A stretch of DNA of 43,490 nt from a virus (IMGVR_UViG_3300013094_000106:1-43490), one strand, 5' to 3'; numbered from the stretch's first letter, positions 31,168 through 39,048 are shown. The notes: a model not told the origin generated them from the sequence alone. Numbers and translations are program-made.

Positions 31168-32033
31168 ACAAAGTACACTTGGTTTACTTGTTGCCGTTGG
31201 GCTATTTCTTTGATCAATTGATCTCTGGGCATGGTTTCAATCAAACGGGCCACAGGCAGGCGATATGGTGCCACCAGTGGACCGTCGGGATCGGTTATGC
31301 CACGGCGATTAAAAAAATCAACATGGTTTAAAAAATATTCTTTTATTTTGTCTAATCTGGTTCGAACATCCAGGTCAGATTCTTCAAACATGCGCACAAC
31401 AAAATCAGCCGAGTAGTGCGAGAATGGTTTAAATGCTTCATCGGCTATGTAGTGATCATTGTCATTGGCAAGGTCTTCGACTGTTTTGCCTATTTCGCAG
31501 TAGTTCAAACAAATGGTTCCAAATGACGTGGCTAATTTTCCGTGATCCTGAATCAGTGCTGGATCCAGGGTTTGTGTCTTGGGCAGGCCAAACCAGGTGC
31601 ATACAAATCTAGGACGATTGCCTTGGCTTGCTGTTTCACAGCGGTGCACGGCCAAATTCAAATTGGCCAGAGCCCAACGCACATGAGCTGGAGCACGTCG
31701 CCAAAACTCATGATCCTGTTGATCCAGCAGACCGTGATACACTTCAAATACATGGTGCAGATAATTTAGACAATCTTGGTCATCAACTGTGGTAAATTCT
31801 CGTTCAATGATTGGTTCAAAATCATTGATTACTGCGATACAATGCGTGATGAATGCTGTGGCTCGGGCAATTTCCTCTTCCAGAGAATCAAATCCATAAA
31901 ATCTTTTTGCATCATCCAATGCATAGGCATCACGCAACTGCATGCGTTCTACCCACAATTTGGCCACAGGAGTATCTAATACCTGAAAATGTAATTTGAA
32001 TTGGTCAGACCCTAGTTCTATGCATAGTTGCAT
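31164..32033 (-). CDS. Hypothetical protein, 289 aa, helical, His-rich
   Basis: Not recognised. Predominantly helical with several His clusters (LNYLHHVFEVYHGLLDQQDHEFW; HYIADEAFKPFSHYS; NHVDFFNRRG) and a conserved-looking WFGLPKTQTLD. A metal-binding helical bundle is possible but no canonical motif is seen. It sits directly upstream of the tandem rSAM pair with a 4-nt overlap, so it may supply or bind their substrate; this is inference from coupling only. A palindromic element lies just before its ATG. Confidence 0.7.
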   Translation of the reverse strand: MQLCIELGSDQFKLHFQVLDTPVAKLWVERMQLRDAYALDDAKRFYGFDSLEEEIARATAFITHCIAVINDFEPIIEREFTTVDDQDCLNYLHHVFEVYHGLLDQQDHEFWRRAPAHVRWALANLNLAVHRCETASQGNRPRFVCTWFGLPKTQTLDPALIQDHGKLATSFGTICLNYCEIGKTVEDLANDNDHYIADEAFKPFSHYSADFVVRMFEESDLDVRTRLDKIKEYFLNHVDFFNRRGITDPDGPLVAPYRLPVARLIETMPRDQLIKEIAQRQQVNQVYFV

Positions 32034-32051
32034 TGTGAATTACTGTGCTTT

Positions 32052-32068
32052 GGATTATTTAATAATCC
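32052..32068. promoter_or_regulatory. Palindrome GGATTATT-T-AATAATCC
   Basis: A 17-nt inverted repeat overlaps the stop codon of the acidic 85-aa gene, 18 nt before the ATG at 32033. On the minus strand it contains TTAAATAATCC, close to the late-type motif. It may be an internal promoter, an operator or a weak RNA hairpin. Confidence 0.45.
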
Positions 32069-32316
32069 TCATCATCTTCCCAATCTTCCTCGTCATCGTC
32101 TTCCTCGTCATCGTCCTCTTCAACGTGATCTTTGAGATAGTGTGCCAAGGCACCTTTGACGTCGGCGTCACCTTTGAATGCATCTTTGATATCATCGGCT
32201 GAAACATCGTTATCAATCAAGACCGAAATCATGGCTTCGGCGGCTTCGTCACGATCCACCTTGTTTACATAACGTTTGAGTTCGGCCCAGATTTCGCTTG
32301 CTAGTTCTACTGACAT
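32059..32316 (-). CDS. Hypothetical protein with very acidic C-terminal tail, 85 aa
   Basis: The N-terminal ~60 aa form a helical domain (SEIWAELKRYVNKVDRDEAAEAMISVLI, then DIKDAFKGDADVKGALAHYL). The last ~20 aa are almost only Asp/Glu (EEDDDEEDDDEEDWEDDEDY). Acidic tails of this kind mimic DNA or act like the gp32 C-terminal tail in recruiting replication proteins. It begins directly after the uvsX stop behind a perfect GGAGG, so expression is probably tied to UvsX. I suggest a UvsX/gp32 modulator; no homologue can be named. Confidence 0.78.
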   Translation of the reverse strand: MSVELASEIWAELKRYVNKVDRDEAAEAMISVLIDNDVSADDIKDAFKGDADVKGALAHYLKDHVEEDDDEEDDDEEDWEDDEDY

Positions 32317-32317
32317 A

Positions 32318-33376
32318 TTATTCCTCCGTTGCTGTTTCTTCTGTTGTTACTGTTTCGCGCTGGTTGGCAAAGTCGGCCATGACCTTGTCCAAGCAACCAT
32401 CTTCATTGGATTCCCAAGCCTTGCGGAACTGTTTGATGATTTCGCCATCTGAAGTCACAAACATCAAGCGATTGCCGTCTTTCTTGAGCAGTCCTTTTTT
32501 CTCCGCTAAGTCAACAAGTCCTGAGTAAGGATTCATACCTGTCTCATACGGAATCTTGACCTGCACACCTTCAAACGGTTTGGCATAGCGTGTTTTCATT
32601 ACCTTACAACCGGCACGGATACCCATGACTTCGCTAATCTTGTTGCCATCTTCATCTTCTTTGAGTTTCATTTTCTTCATGGCTACTACAATACTGGAAG
32701 CATAGATAAAACCTTGACCACCTGAGATCTTGTCATCTGGATCAAACATGTCCTGTGACGCATAAGTATGATTAGTACACACAAGTCCTACATTGTAGCT
32801 GCCAAACATGTTGACACAGTTACGCACAAGTGCTGTAAGCGCCTTGGGTTTACGACCCAAGTCACCTTTCATTTCACCTGCATCAAACTGATTAACGTCT
32901 GTGGGCGTCAACAACATGCCCAGACTATCAATGATAAACATGACTTTTGGACGTTCGCCATCTGGAAGTGCTTTATAGTCGGCCATGAACGTTGAAATAG
33001 TTTTTGCTACATCATCAATCATGGCCATGGAGATTTTGAGCAACTTGTCCTCACCGGTATCGACACCCAAGGCCTTGAGCCAGTCTTCATCCAGGGCGTT
33101 TTCTGTGTCAATCAACACAACAAAGATACCTTGCTGTTGTGCGTTGCGGGCAATGTTGCCGCTACAGATATAACTTTTGCCTGCTCCCGATTCACCAGCA
33201 AACACAGTGACCTTACCAAGCGGAATACCCTTGTTAAAGTCTCCTGAAATAAGATAGTTCAAGGCAAAATTGCCTGTGCTGATCCAGTCAGTAGGATCGT
33301 TGAATCCAATACTGAGACCGTCGATACTCTTGGTGATTTCCTTGCGGAATTTTGATACGTCAAATGGCTTGCCCAT
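32318..33376 (-). CDS. uvsX: UvsX, RecA-like recombinase
   Basis: Forms filaments on ssDNA and catalyses strand exchange in recombination-dependent replication. 352 aa (T4 UvsX is 391 aa). Walker A is GESGAGKS (61-68); VMFIIDSLGMLLTP is Walker B; CTNHTYASQDMFDPDDKISGGQGFIYASSIVV covers the L2 region. The C-terminal tail is acidic (TVTTEETATEE). Start: ATG behind AAGGAAGG, overlapping the SGNH hydrolase gene by 17 nt. It is in the same operon as gp32 and UvsY but separated from both by accessory enzymes. Confidence 0.97.
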   Translation of the reverse strand: MGKPFDVSKFRKEITKSIDGLSIGFNDPTDWISTGNFALNYLISGDFNKGIPLGKVTVFAGESGAGKSYICSGNIARNAQQQGIFVVLIDTENALDEDWLKALGVDTGEDKLLKISMAMIDDVAKTISTFMADYKALPDGERPKVMFIIDSLGMLLTPTDVNQFDAGEMKGDLGRKPKALTALVRNCVNMFGSYNVGLVCTNHTYASQDMFDPDDKISGGQGFIYASSIVVAMKKMKLKEDEDGNKISEVMGIRAGCKVMKTRYAKPFEGVQVKIPYETGMNPYSGLVDLAEKKGLLKKDGNRLMFVTSDGEIIKQFRKAWESNEDGCLDKVMADFANQRETVTTEETATEE

Positions 33377-34313
33377 GATTACCTTCCTTTATAAAATTAA
33401 ATATTTTTTCTGCATACTGCCGGTGTTGCTCAGGTCCAGGATGATTTCCGTCTGACCCTAAATCTACAAACTGTATAATCTCATCACCAATGACAGATAA
33501 TCCTTGTGTTAGATCAATATAGTTTTTAAAACTGCTCAACATCACTCCTAACCAAGCAATATCCATCAGATTGACAATATATAGCTGGGCTTGTATTTTT
33601 TTACAAAAATTTATCACCTGCAAAATACTTCTCAATGATGTCATTACCTGTGTTTGACTTTCAAAATAATCCAAGTTCCAATACTGATAATCTGTTGACA
33701 ACTTGGTATACTGACTGATTGGCACAGATTTGGTTGTCCAATTTTCACTAATTTCAACTCGACTGACATTGGTCAATCCCCAAACAACTGTGTCGCCGGC
33801 TTGTATGTCGGACCTTAGAATTTGATCGGCGGCCCAACTGATCGAAGTTCCACTTTTAGACAAGGATACTTCTTGAAGGTTCAACTGATCAGCCAGCCTT
33901 GTGCCCCATCGCTCTTGCGGGTCAACCCCGGTGCCGTAAGTGATTGAGCAACCAACTGTCCACAACAAAGGATCTTCGCCGGTTCGATCTTGTTCTAACT
34001 GGTCAACTGACCTGGTCCAAGAAAAATTTTTCACTTTGTCTGGGTGGCGTAGTAATTCGTTAAACAGTCTTCCATATGCAAAACAGTTGGCATTGGTAAC
34101 AGCAATATCTTGATCTACATCAACTAGGATTATCTCTTCAGCATGTTTGCAGGCCAGACTAATATTTTTACAGGTCAAATCTTCGACAGAAGTATAACAA
34201 TCTACGGCATCGGACTGTGCAATTAACCGATCAAGATTGCGATAATCCACAGGAGTTGACTCTGGATTGTTCCAGTTATGTTCAACTGTTGAAATGTATA
34301 ATTTATTGATCAT
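33360..34313 (-). CDS. SGNH/GDSL-type hydrolase with extra N-terminal region
   Basis: 317 aa. Residues ~1-112 are an extra domain of unknown role (with VDVDQDIAVTNANCFAYGRLFNELL). The SGNH domain begins at WTVGCSITYGTGV, where block I reads GCS (Ser 123) in place of GDS. SKSGTSISWAADQIL is block II-like. VDLGSDGNHPGPEQHRQYA is block V, with the His of the triad. Related GCS-type domains are known from phage and cell-surface polysaccharide clusters, where they act as O-acyl-transferases or esterases. It overlaps rSAM upstream (ATGA) and uvsX downstream. No signal peptide, so cytoplasmic. Confidence 0.8.
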   Translation of the reverse strand: MINKLYISTVEHNWNNPESTPVDYRNLDRLIAQSDAVDCYTSVEDLTCKNISLACKHAEEIILVDVDQDIAVTNANCFAYGRLFNELLRHPDKVKNFSWTRSVDQLEQDRTGEDPLLWTVGCSITYGTGVDPQERWGTRLADQLNLQEVSLSKSGTSISWAADQILRSDIQAGDTVVWGLTNVSRVEISENWTTKSVPISQYTKLSTDYQYWNLDYFESQTQVMTSLRSILQVINFCKKIQAQLYIVNLMDIAWLGVMLSSFKNYIDLTQGLSVIGDEIIQFVDLGSDGNHPGPEQHRQYAEKIFNFIKEGNHGQAI

Positions 34314-35455
34314 TTTAGTTTGTATAATTCTGTAAAAATCTTACCACTGTCCTGGCCACGTCGTTGATCCATTGTTTTTATCTTGTCAAACGATCCTGTT
34401 AGATCTTTTTCAAAGGGTTCTTGTATATAACTCAACATGTTGCGATAGCTGTCTTCCAACAGGTAGCCGGGTCGATCATCAATCCTTTTTTGTATTTTAT
34501 GCTTCAACAAGTTTAACACACTATCTGGTAAATGTCTAATATTTAGGTATTCTGGAGTGAGCAATGCACCAATCACAAAGCTGTTGTTATGGAATCCCAA
34601 TCCTTTTAGGTAATCCACACAGTCAAACACGGTATCGTAGTTCAACAGAAACCACAGCATGTTGAAACTGACACGATGATCCAACTGCTGTATGCGGGTT
34701 AGGTTTTCCAAAAAGTCCGGCCAGGTATGACCAAAACGTATGTATTCAAATTCGTCTTCTTGTGTTTCTACACTGATGGTCCAATGCACATTTTTGAATT
34801 CACAGATACGGTCAAACACCTGTGTTGTGGTCTTGGTGAGATTGGTATTGACCCGCAGATTAACGTCTGGATTGACACGTTGCAACAGTTCCAACAGTTC
34901 TAGATTTTCTTTCATGAGCAGGGGTTCACCGCCGGCCAAATACACATGTTTGAGTGTGGCCGCATGGTCAAAGATATACTGCTTGAACTGTTCCAACTGT
35001 GCCGAATCTGGACGTGTGATAGGCTCTTGCATTTCGTCGGCCCAACGACTGCTGAATTCTGGACCACAATACACACAGGCCAAGTTGCACAAATTGGTCC
35101 AACGCACATCCATGGTCCTGAGATCATGCTGATCTACCTGATAAGTGTCTAGGGGCACCTGCTTGAGTTCACGCAGATAAAACACACGGTCGCTGATGAT
35201 ATCAAACCCGGTCTTGTCTTTTTCTAAATTGTAACAGGTATAACAGTTGGCTCCAGGCTGGTTGGCCAGCATGTTGCGCTGTGTGGCTAGATTTGCATCA
35301 CCGTGCAAAATTTGTTCTATGCTGTTGTGTTTGAGATTGCCCAAGGCGCCGGCACTGCGGATACAGTTTTTTACCTTGCCGTCTACATTATACATGAGTC
35401 CGGTCCAGGGCATGGGACAAAAATTGCGATTGGTCAGGAAATCCTTGGGTGTCAT
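34310..35455 (-). CDS. Radical SAM protein with N-terminal twitch-type cluster domain
   Basis: 381 aa and the most canonical of the set. The N-terminus NFCPMPWTGLMYNVDGKVKNC gives Cys 13 and 31, followed by NCYTCYNLE (71, 74): the CPxPW-x-NC-x-CxxC layout of N-terminal twitch rSAM proteins. The radical SAM motif is LCNLACVYC (123, 127, 130); YLAGGEPLLMKEN is the GGE motif; WTISVETQEDEFEYIRFG follows. Such proteins occur in marine bacteria and phages with no established reaction. Coupled by 4-nt overlaps to the SDR before it and the SGNH hydrolase after it, so the three may act in sequence. Confidence 0.9.
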   Translation of the reverse strand: MTPKDFLTNRNFCPMPWTGLMYNVDGKVKNCIRSAGALGNLKHNSIEQILHGDANLATQRNMLANQPGANCYTCYNLEKDKTGFDIISDRVFYLRELKQVPLDTYQVDQHDLRTMDVRWTNLCNLACVYCGPEFSSRWADEMQEPITRPDSAQLEQFKQYIFDHAATLKHVYLAGGEPLLMKENLELLELLQRVNPDVNLRVNTNLTKTTTQVFDRICEFKNVHWTISVETQEDEFEYIRFGHTWPDFLENLTRIQQLDHRVSFNMLWFLLNYDTVFDCVDYLKGLGFHNNSFVIGALLTPEYLNIRHLPDSVLNLLKHKIQKRIDDRPGYLLEDSYRNMLSYIQEPFEKDLTGSFDKIKTMDQRRGQDSGKIFTELYKLK

Positions 35456-35991
35456 TGAGGTCCTAGTGTGATGTCTGGTATGACCAGGTTGTTATTTTTG
35501 GCCATATCAAGCAGATCCAATAGGGTTCTTGCCCAGTTATTGACATCGGCTGCTGGTGGCACTGTTTTATCTGCACTGGTAGCTATGTTGCCAGGTCTGA
35601 CCACCGTGATCTTGATGCCCAACCTACGATAACGCAGTTGTCGAACTGCCTGTTCCAGAGTGGTCTTTTGCACCCAGTATTGATCCATGTCTAGTCCCGG
35701 CAGGACCGATACCGGATCTTGAGTCATTTGTGTGCTGATCACTATGATGCGTTTGCCGGTTCCGGCCCAGCGTTGAGCCATTTCAAATAAGAGTTCAGTC
35801 TGTGCGAATCCAGCCTGTGCATTGTTCACAAACACATCACACGGTTCAATCTGATCACAAATTTTAGGCGTGTTGCGTATGTTGTTGCCTTCGCGCTTGC
35901 TGAGTCCCACAATCTCATGCCCGTCCAGCGCATACTCCCGGGCCAAGGCCTGACCTATTCCGGCTGTGTGTCCTGTGATGGCTATTTTCAT
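35452..35991 (-). CDS. Short-chain dehydrogenase/reductase (SDR)
   Basis: 179 aa, short for the family (about 250), but with the core intact: ITGHTAGIG (TGxxxGxG cofactor site, residues 6-13), VFVNNAQAG (the NNAG motif), VISTQMT (catalytic Ser region), and YWVQK (YxxxK catalytic pair) followed by VVRPGNIAT. An NAD(P)-dependent oxidoreductase of a sugar or small alcohol is likely. The C-terminal substrate-binding part is trimmed. It overlaps rSAM genes on both sides by 4 nt, so it is embedded in a pathway-like string. Confidence 0.88.
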   Translation of the reverse strand: MKIAITGHTAGIGQALAREYALDGHEIVGLSKREGNNIRNTPKICDQIEPCDVFVNNAQAGFAQTELLFEMAQRWAGTGKRIIVISTQMTQDPVSVLPGLDMDQYWVQKTTLEQAVRQLRYRRLGIKITVVRPGNIATSADKTVPPAADVNNWARTLLDLLDMAKNNNLVIPDITLGPQ

Positions 35992-36872
35992 ATCATACCT
36001 CTGAGTTGTTGTTGTTGGCGTATGTATGCATCTCTAGCCACGGTGTCGGTATTATCAACACTCAATTGATAAGGTTCTTTGAGATAAGCATAGCCATGAT
36101 CAATGCCGTGTTCTTGAGCAAAGGCCTGAATGTTGGGCAGGTCATCTTGATTCAACACACTGACCGTGGTCCATAAATTCAGGCGAACCGGCATGGTTTT
36201 ATAGGTCATCAAGTTTGCATAGAAAGTTTCCCAGAGTATGGGCCATCGAACAAATTCAAACTTTTTGCCAATGCCGTCACAACTGACCGTGACTGTGACT
36301 TCAATGCCCTGTTTGGCGATTGCTGTCAGCTCTTCCAACACTACATTGCAGTTGGTATTGAGTCTGAGTGTGCGTAGATTGGGTGGTAAATTGGCCAAGA
36401 TACGTTTGTAGTTTTTGCTGTAACTGGGTTCCCCACCGTTGATGTCCAGATGCACGATGCGTTCTTGTGGCAGGTCCCAGAATCGATCAAGATTGTTGAT
36501 GGTTGTAAAATCCTTTCCGTGCAGATTGCCTATGCGAGTGCTACAGTCGGGACTACAGGTCATGCAGGCCGCATTGCACACATTGTCCAGCACTCCACCG
36601 ACCTGTAGGTAATCGGCCTCGGGTGTTTGTTGATCCAGCGCCAGGGCATGTATTCTTATACTGTTGGAGTTGGTAGCTTCGACTTCTTGACAGCGTATGC
36701 ATTCGGCTGGCCACGATTCTTGCGACAGTTGTTGTTTGATATTGGCCAACCAGGCACTGGACTCCATGTCCTCCAAGGAGTCAAATTCAGCAGGTGCAAC
36801 CATGTGTCCACATCGGCTCACTGTGCCGTTGGGATTAAAACGCACAAAGTGATCTAGTCTAGGACACTGCAT
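35988..36872 (-). CDS. Radical SAM protein with N-terminal twitch-type cluster domain
   Basis: 294 aa, the shortest of the twitch members. Cys 3 and 21 (MQCPRLDHFVRF; SRCGHM), then 58 and 61 (ECIRCQEVEA). Radical SAM motif VCNAACMTC (99, 103, 106). DINGGEPSYSKN is the GGE motif, and VTVSCDGIGKKFEFVRWP follows. It lacks the extra C-terminal extension of the 381- and 415-aa members, ending soon after the barrel. It is the first rSAM of the gp32 operon, overlapping the sulfotransferase-like gene by 14 nt and the SDR by 4 nt. Confidence 0.88.
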   Translation of the reverse strand: MQCPRLDHFVRFNPNGTVSRCGHMVAPAEFDSLEDMESSAWLANIKQQLSQESWPAECIRCQEVEATNSNSIRIHALALDQQTPEADYLQVGGVLDNVCNAACMTCSPDCSTRIGNLHGKDFTTINNLDRFWDLPQERIVHLDINGGEPSYSKNYKRILANLPPNLRTLRLNTNCNVVLEELTAIAKQGIEVTVTVSCDGIGKKFEFVRWPILWETFYANLMTYKTMPVRLNLWTTVSVLNQDDLPNIQAFAQEHGIDHGYAYLKEPYQLSVDNTDTVARDAYIRQQQQLRGMI

Positions 36873-37518
36873 AAGTTGGATTCAATATTCTTTGGCTACG
36901 ACCTATGACCCAGTCGTAGGCAGTTGGATCTGTTTGTTTTACGTCTGCAATCACCTGGGCAAATGTCATAGACTGTCCTATGTGTGACATCAAGACCTGA
37001 TCGCAACGATGATACATTTCGGTGTGGGCAATGTCGGTCAATTGGCCGCGCAGTTCGTCTGATATGTCTTGTATGCCTTGTGGTTTTCTATTCAGTTTGG
37101 TTAGCGTGTGCAACTGATCCATGCCCATAAAATTCAATTTGGTTTCAGGATTCATATATCTAGCCAGGTTGACCAACCAGTGCAACTGTGGAGCATAATG
37201 TCTGTTTAAAAAAAGATAATTTTTTGCAAACCAAATCACTGTGGCCCGGTCAAGGTCAGGATGATCTCGCATGACTGTTTGTATGTATGTGTTGATGCCA
37301 GACTCTAATCGTTCTTGCGGGTCTCGCAAGATCACATCAATTGATGTTAATTTTTTTATTTGATCATTGATCAAAATACGCTGTTGATACAGTTCAGCCT
37401 GTTGCATGAGACTGGATCGACCGTTTTTAAAAATGCAATAGACATACCGCTGTGATGGTATGACTTCTATTACCTCACAGCGGTCTGGAAAAACAATACT
37501 ATCTAAATGCGACAGCAT
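36859..37518 (-). CDS. Sulfotransferase-like protein
   Basis: 219 aa. Two features of PAPS-dependent sulfotransferases are visible: YVYCIFKNGRSSLMQ (31-37 KNGRSSL, in the place of the 5'-phosphosulfate loop) and IDVILRDPQERLESGIN (65-70 RDPQER, the 3'-phosphate motif). The rest is helical and unassigned. PAPS supply would come from the host. Transfer of sulfate to a glycan or small molecule is plausible. It is the first gene after gp32 (3-nt gap) and leads into the rSAM/SDR string. Confidence in the fold is moderate, in the substrate nil. Confidence 0.7.
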   Translation of the reverse strand: MLSHLDSIVFPDRCEVIEVIPSQRYVYCIFKNGRSSLMQQAELYQQRILINDQIKKLTSIDVILRDPQERLESGINTYIQTVMRDHPDLDRATVIWFAKNYLFLNRHYAPQLHWLVNLARYMNPETKLNFMGMDQLHTLTKLNRKPQGIQDISDELRGQLTDIAHTEMYHRCDQVLMSHIGQSMTFAQVIADVKQTDPTAYDWVIGRSQRILNPTYAVS

Positions 37519-37521
37519 GTA

Positions 37522-38511
37522 TTAGGCTTTTTGACGTGCCCTGATCATGGCCAAAATATCTTCTGCTTTTTGTGTAGAAGGTTTGGCTTCGATTGGTGCC
37601 GATGCCACTGCTGGCTCATCGTCATCAAAGTCACTGGTCACAGCAGGTGCCGCTTTGGCCACTGGTGCTGGTGTATCCTCGTCAGCCACAGCCGGTGCAC
37701 TTGTTGCGGCACCTGCAGGAGCATTAACTCCAGCTGGACGGAAGTAAGCACCCCAACGCTCGGTATCGTAGCTTTGACCATCAACCGACGCTTCAAACAT
37801 TTCTTTGATGACCTTGAGTTCTGCTTCGCCTGGCTTCTTGGGCATGAATGTGCTCAAGTCAAACAGGCCATACTGCTCAATGGCCGCTTGTTCAGCTTCG
37901 GTAAGTGCTGTTTCTTTACGAGCCCATTTAGATCCGTTGTAGTCAGCAAAGCCGCCTTTGCTACCTTTTGAAATACGGAAGTCTAGGCCACGCAGGTAGT
38001 CAGTTGGCAATTCTTCCAACTCTGGATCCATCAGGGCACCTTTGATGGTGGTAAAGATCTGAGGACCAATGATGAAGCGACGGATTGGATTCTCTGGAGT
38101 TTTGTCATCGCTGAGTGGATTTTCACGCACAAAGCCTTGGAAAATATAACTGCGTTTTTTCCAATACTTGCGACCCATTTCTTCCAAGCTCTTGTCTTTG
38201 AACCAAGTGCGAACTTCAGTTAGCACTGGGCAAGTCTCGCCCCACATTTCCACGCAAGGAACCTGAACATAGACCTGCTTGGATTCCATTTCGCCCTTGA
38301 TGCCATTGAATGGCAAACGGATCATGGCTCGTTCTTGCCAAAAGAATGTGTTTTTGGTATTGCCGTCTGGTAGGAAGCGTAGTGTGGCGCTTGCGCCTTC
38401 TTCCATGTTCCAGTGTGGGTAAATTGCGGAGTCACCGCCTGTAGAGTTACCACCGCCTTGTTTTGATTCGCTAGCGGCTAATCGTGCGCGAATTTCTGCT
38501 AAAGATGCCAT
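37522..38511 (-). CDS. 32: Single-stranded DNA-binding protein, gp32
   Basis: Coats ssDNA and organises replication, recombination and repair. 329 aa (T4 gp32 is 301 aa). The N-terminal basic self-interaction region (MASLAEIRARLAASESKQ) leads into an OB-fold core with YPHWNMEEGASATLRFLPDG and FFWQERAMIRLPF. A Cys pair at 86 and 94 (CVEMWGETCPVLTEVRTWF) occupies the zinc-site region. The C-terminus is acidic (DEDTPAPVAK, then DFDDDEPAV), as expected for recruiting partners, but ends in basic IRARQKA. It heads an ~11-kb operon and has a structured leader and two promoter types upstream. Confidence 0.95.
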   Translation of the reverse strand: MASLAEIRARLAASESKQGGGNSTGGDSAIYPHWNMEEGASATLRFLPDGNTKNTFFWQERAMIRLPFNGIKGEMESKQVYVQVPCVEMWGETCPVLTEVRTWFKDKSLEEMGRKYWKKRSYIFQGFVRENPLSDDKTPENPIRRFIIGPQIFTTIKGALMDPELEELPTDYLRGLDFRISKGSKGGFADYNGSKWARKETALTEAEQAAIEQYGLFDLSTFMPKKPGEAELKVIKEMFEASVDGQSYDTERWGAYFRPAGVNAPAGAATSAPAVADEDTPAPVAKAAPAVTSDFDDDEPAVASAPIEAKPSTQKAEDILAMIRARQKA

Positions 38512-38545
38512 AATAGTTGCCTTTCAAGTTTTATGGTTGTTGCCT

Positions 38546-38561
38546 ATCTAAATGTTTAGAT
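38546..38561 (-). promoter_or_regulatory. Leader hairpin of gp32 (possible autoregulatory site)
   Basis: In the predicted ~65-nt gp32 leader, ATCTAAA (38546-38552) and TTTAGAT (38555-38561) form a perfect 7-bp A/T-rich inverted repeat around TG. T4 gp32 represses its own translation by binding an unstructured A/U-rich leader next to a pseudoknot. This element is in the right place, but the structure is simpler, so the analogy is inferred. Confidence 0.5.
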
Positions 38562-38581
38562 GTTACGTTGCTTGCCTAGTT

Positions 38582-38615
38582 ATTATACACAGCTAGGTCT
38601 GTGTTTGCAACCTAG
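38582..38615 (-). promoter_or_regulatory. Sigma-70 promoter of gp32 with operator-like inverted repeat
   Basis: Minus strand: TTGCAA (38610-38605), a 17-nt spacer, TATAAT (38587-38582). The inverted repeat CTAGGT (38593-38598) / ACCTAG (38610-38615) flanks the -35 box with an 11-nt gap, the size expected for a dimeric regulator. Confidence 0.78.
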
Positions 38616-38647
38616 AACGGCAAGTTGTTTTGCCTTTCTAGTGTGTT

Positions 38648-38679
38648 TATTTATCTACCGTGTGATCTTTGTGAAAGAT
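38648..38679 (-). promoter_or_regulatory. Hairpin and late-type motif upstream of gp32
   Basis: ATCTTT-gtg-AAAGAT (38665-38679) lies just after the stop of the 122-aa gene; no U-run follows, so termination is doubtful. Next comes ATAAATAA (TAAATA at 38653-38648), a late-type motif about 140 nt before gp32. Gp32 may thus have both early and late promoters, as in T4. Confidence 0.55.
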
Positions 38680-39048
38680 TTATTCAGATCCAGTCAAGCC
38701 GGTAACAGCAGCATCGCTGAACCCGTTACGCTTGTATACATCAGCATCGCGAATCTTTCGATGACCTTTGATACCGGCTTTGTAATCCTCGGCTTCGTCC
38801 TCATCTGGTGCTACAAAGTTGTCATACTTGTCAGAATCGGTAAAATCCACCAATGATTTTGTTTCGGGATCTGTTTCAGCTACCAGGCCTTTGGGATTTC
38901 CACCGCCCGATGGTTGTGCTAGGCCAGGTGCAAACAGATTCATTATGGACTTTACTATCTCTGCAGTGGCCCCATCTTCGGCAACAGGTGTTTGGCTTTC
39001 GCTGATCTTGCCGTCAATCAAATCAATGTATTCGCGTAACGATTTCAT
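38680..39048 (-). CDS. Hypothetical protein, 122 aa, probable virion-associated
   Basis: Starts MKSLREYIDLIDGKISESQ, a helical opening that I recall in several marine T4-like head-associated ORFs, followed by a low-complexity acidic part (FTDSDKYDNFVAPDEDEAEDYKAG) and a basic end (KRNGFSDAAVTG). No catalytic motif. It begins 4 nt after the stop of the 770-aa glycine-zipper gene and ends in a hairpin, so these two genes form one late unit that stops before gp32. Confidence 0.72.
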   Translation of the reverse strand: MKSLREYIDLIDGKISESQTPVAEDGATAEIVKSIMNLFAPGLAQPSGGGNPKGLVAETDPETKSLVDFTDSDKYDNFVAPDEDEAEDYKAGIKGHRKIRDADVYKRNGFSDAAVTGLTGSE

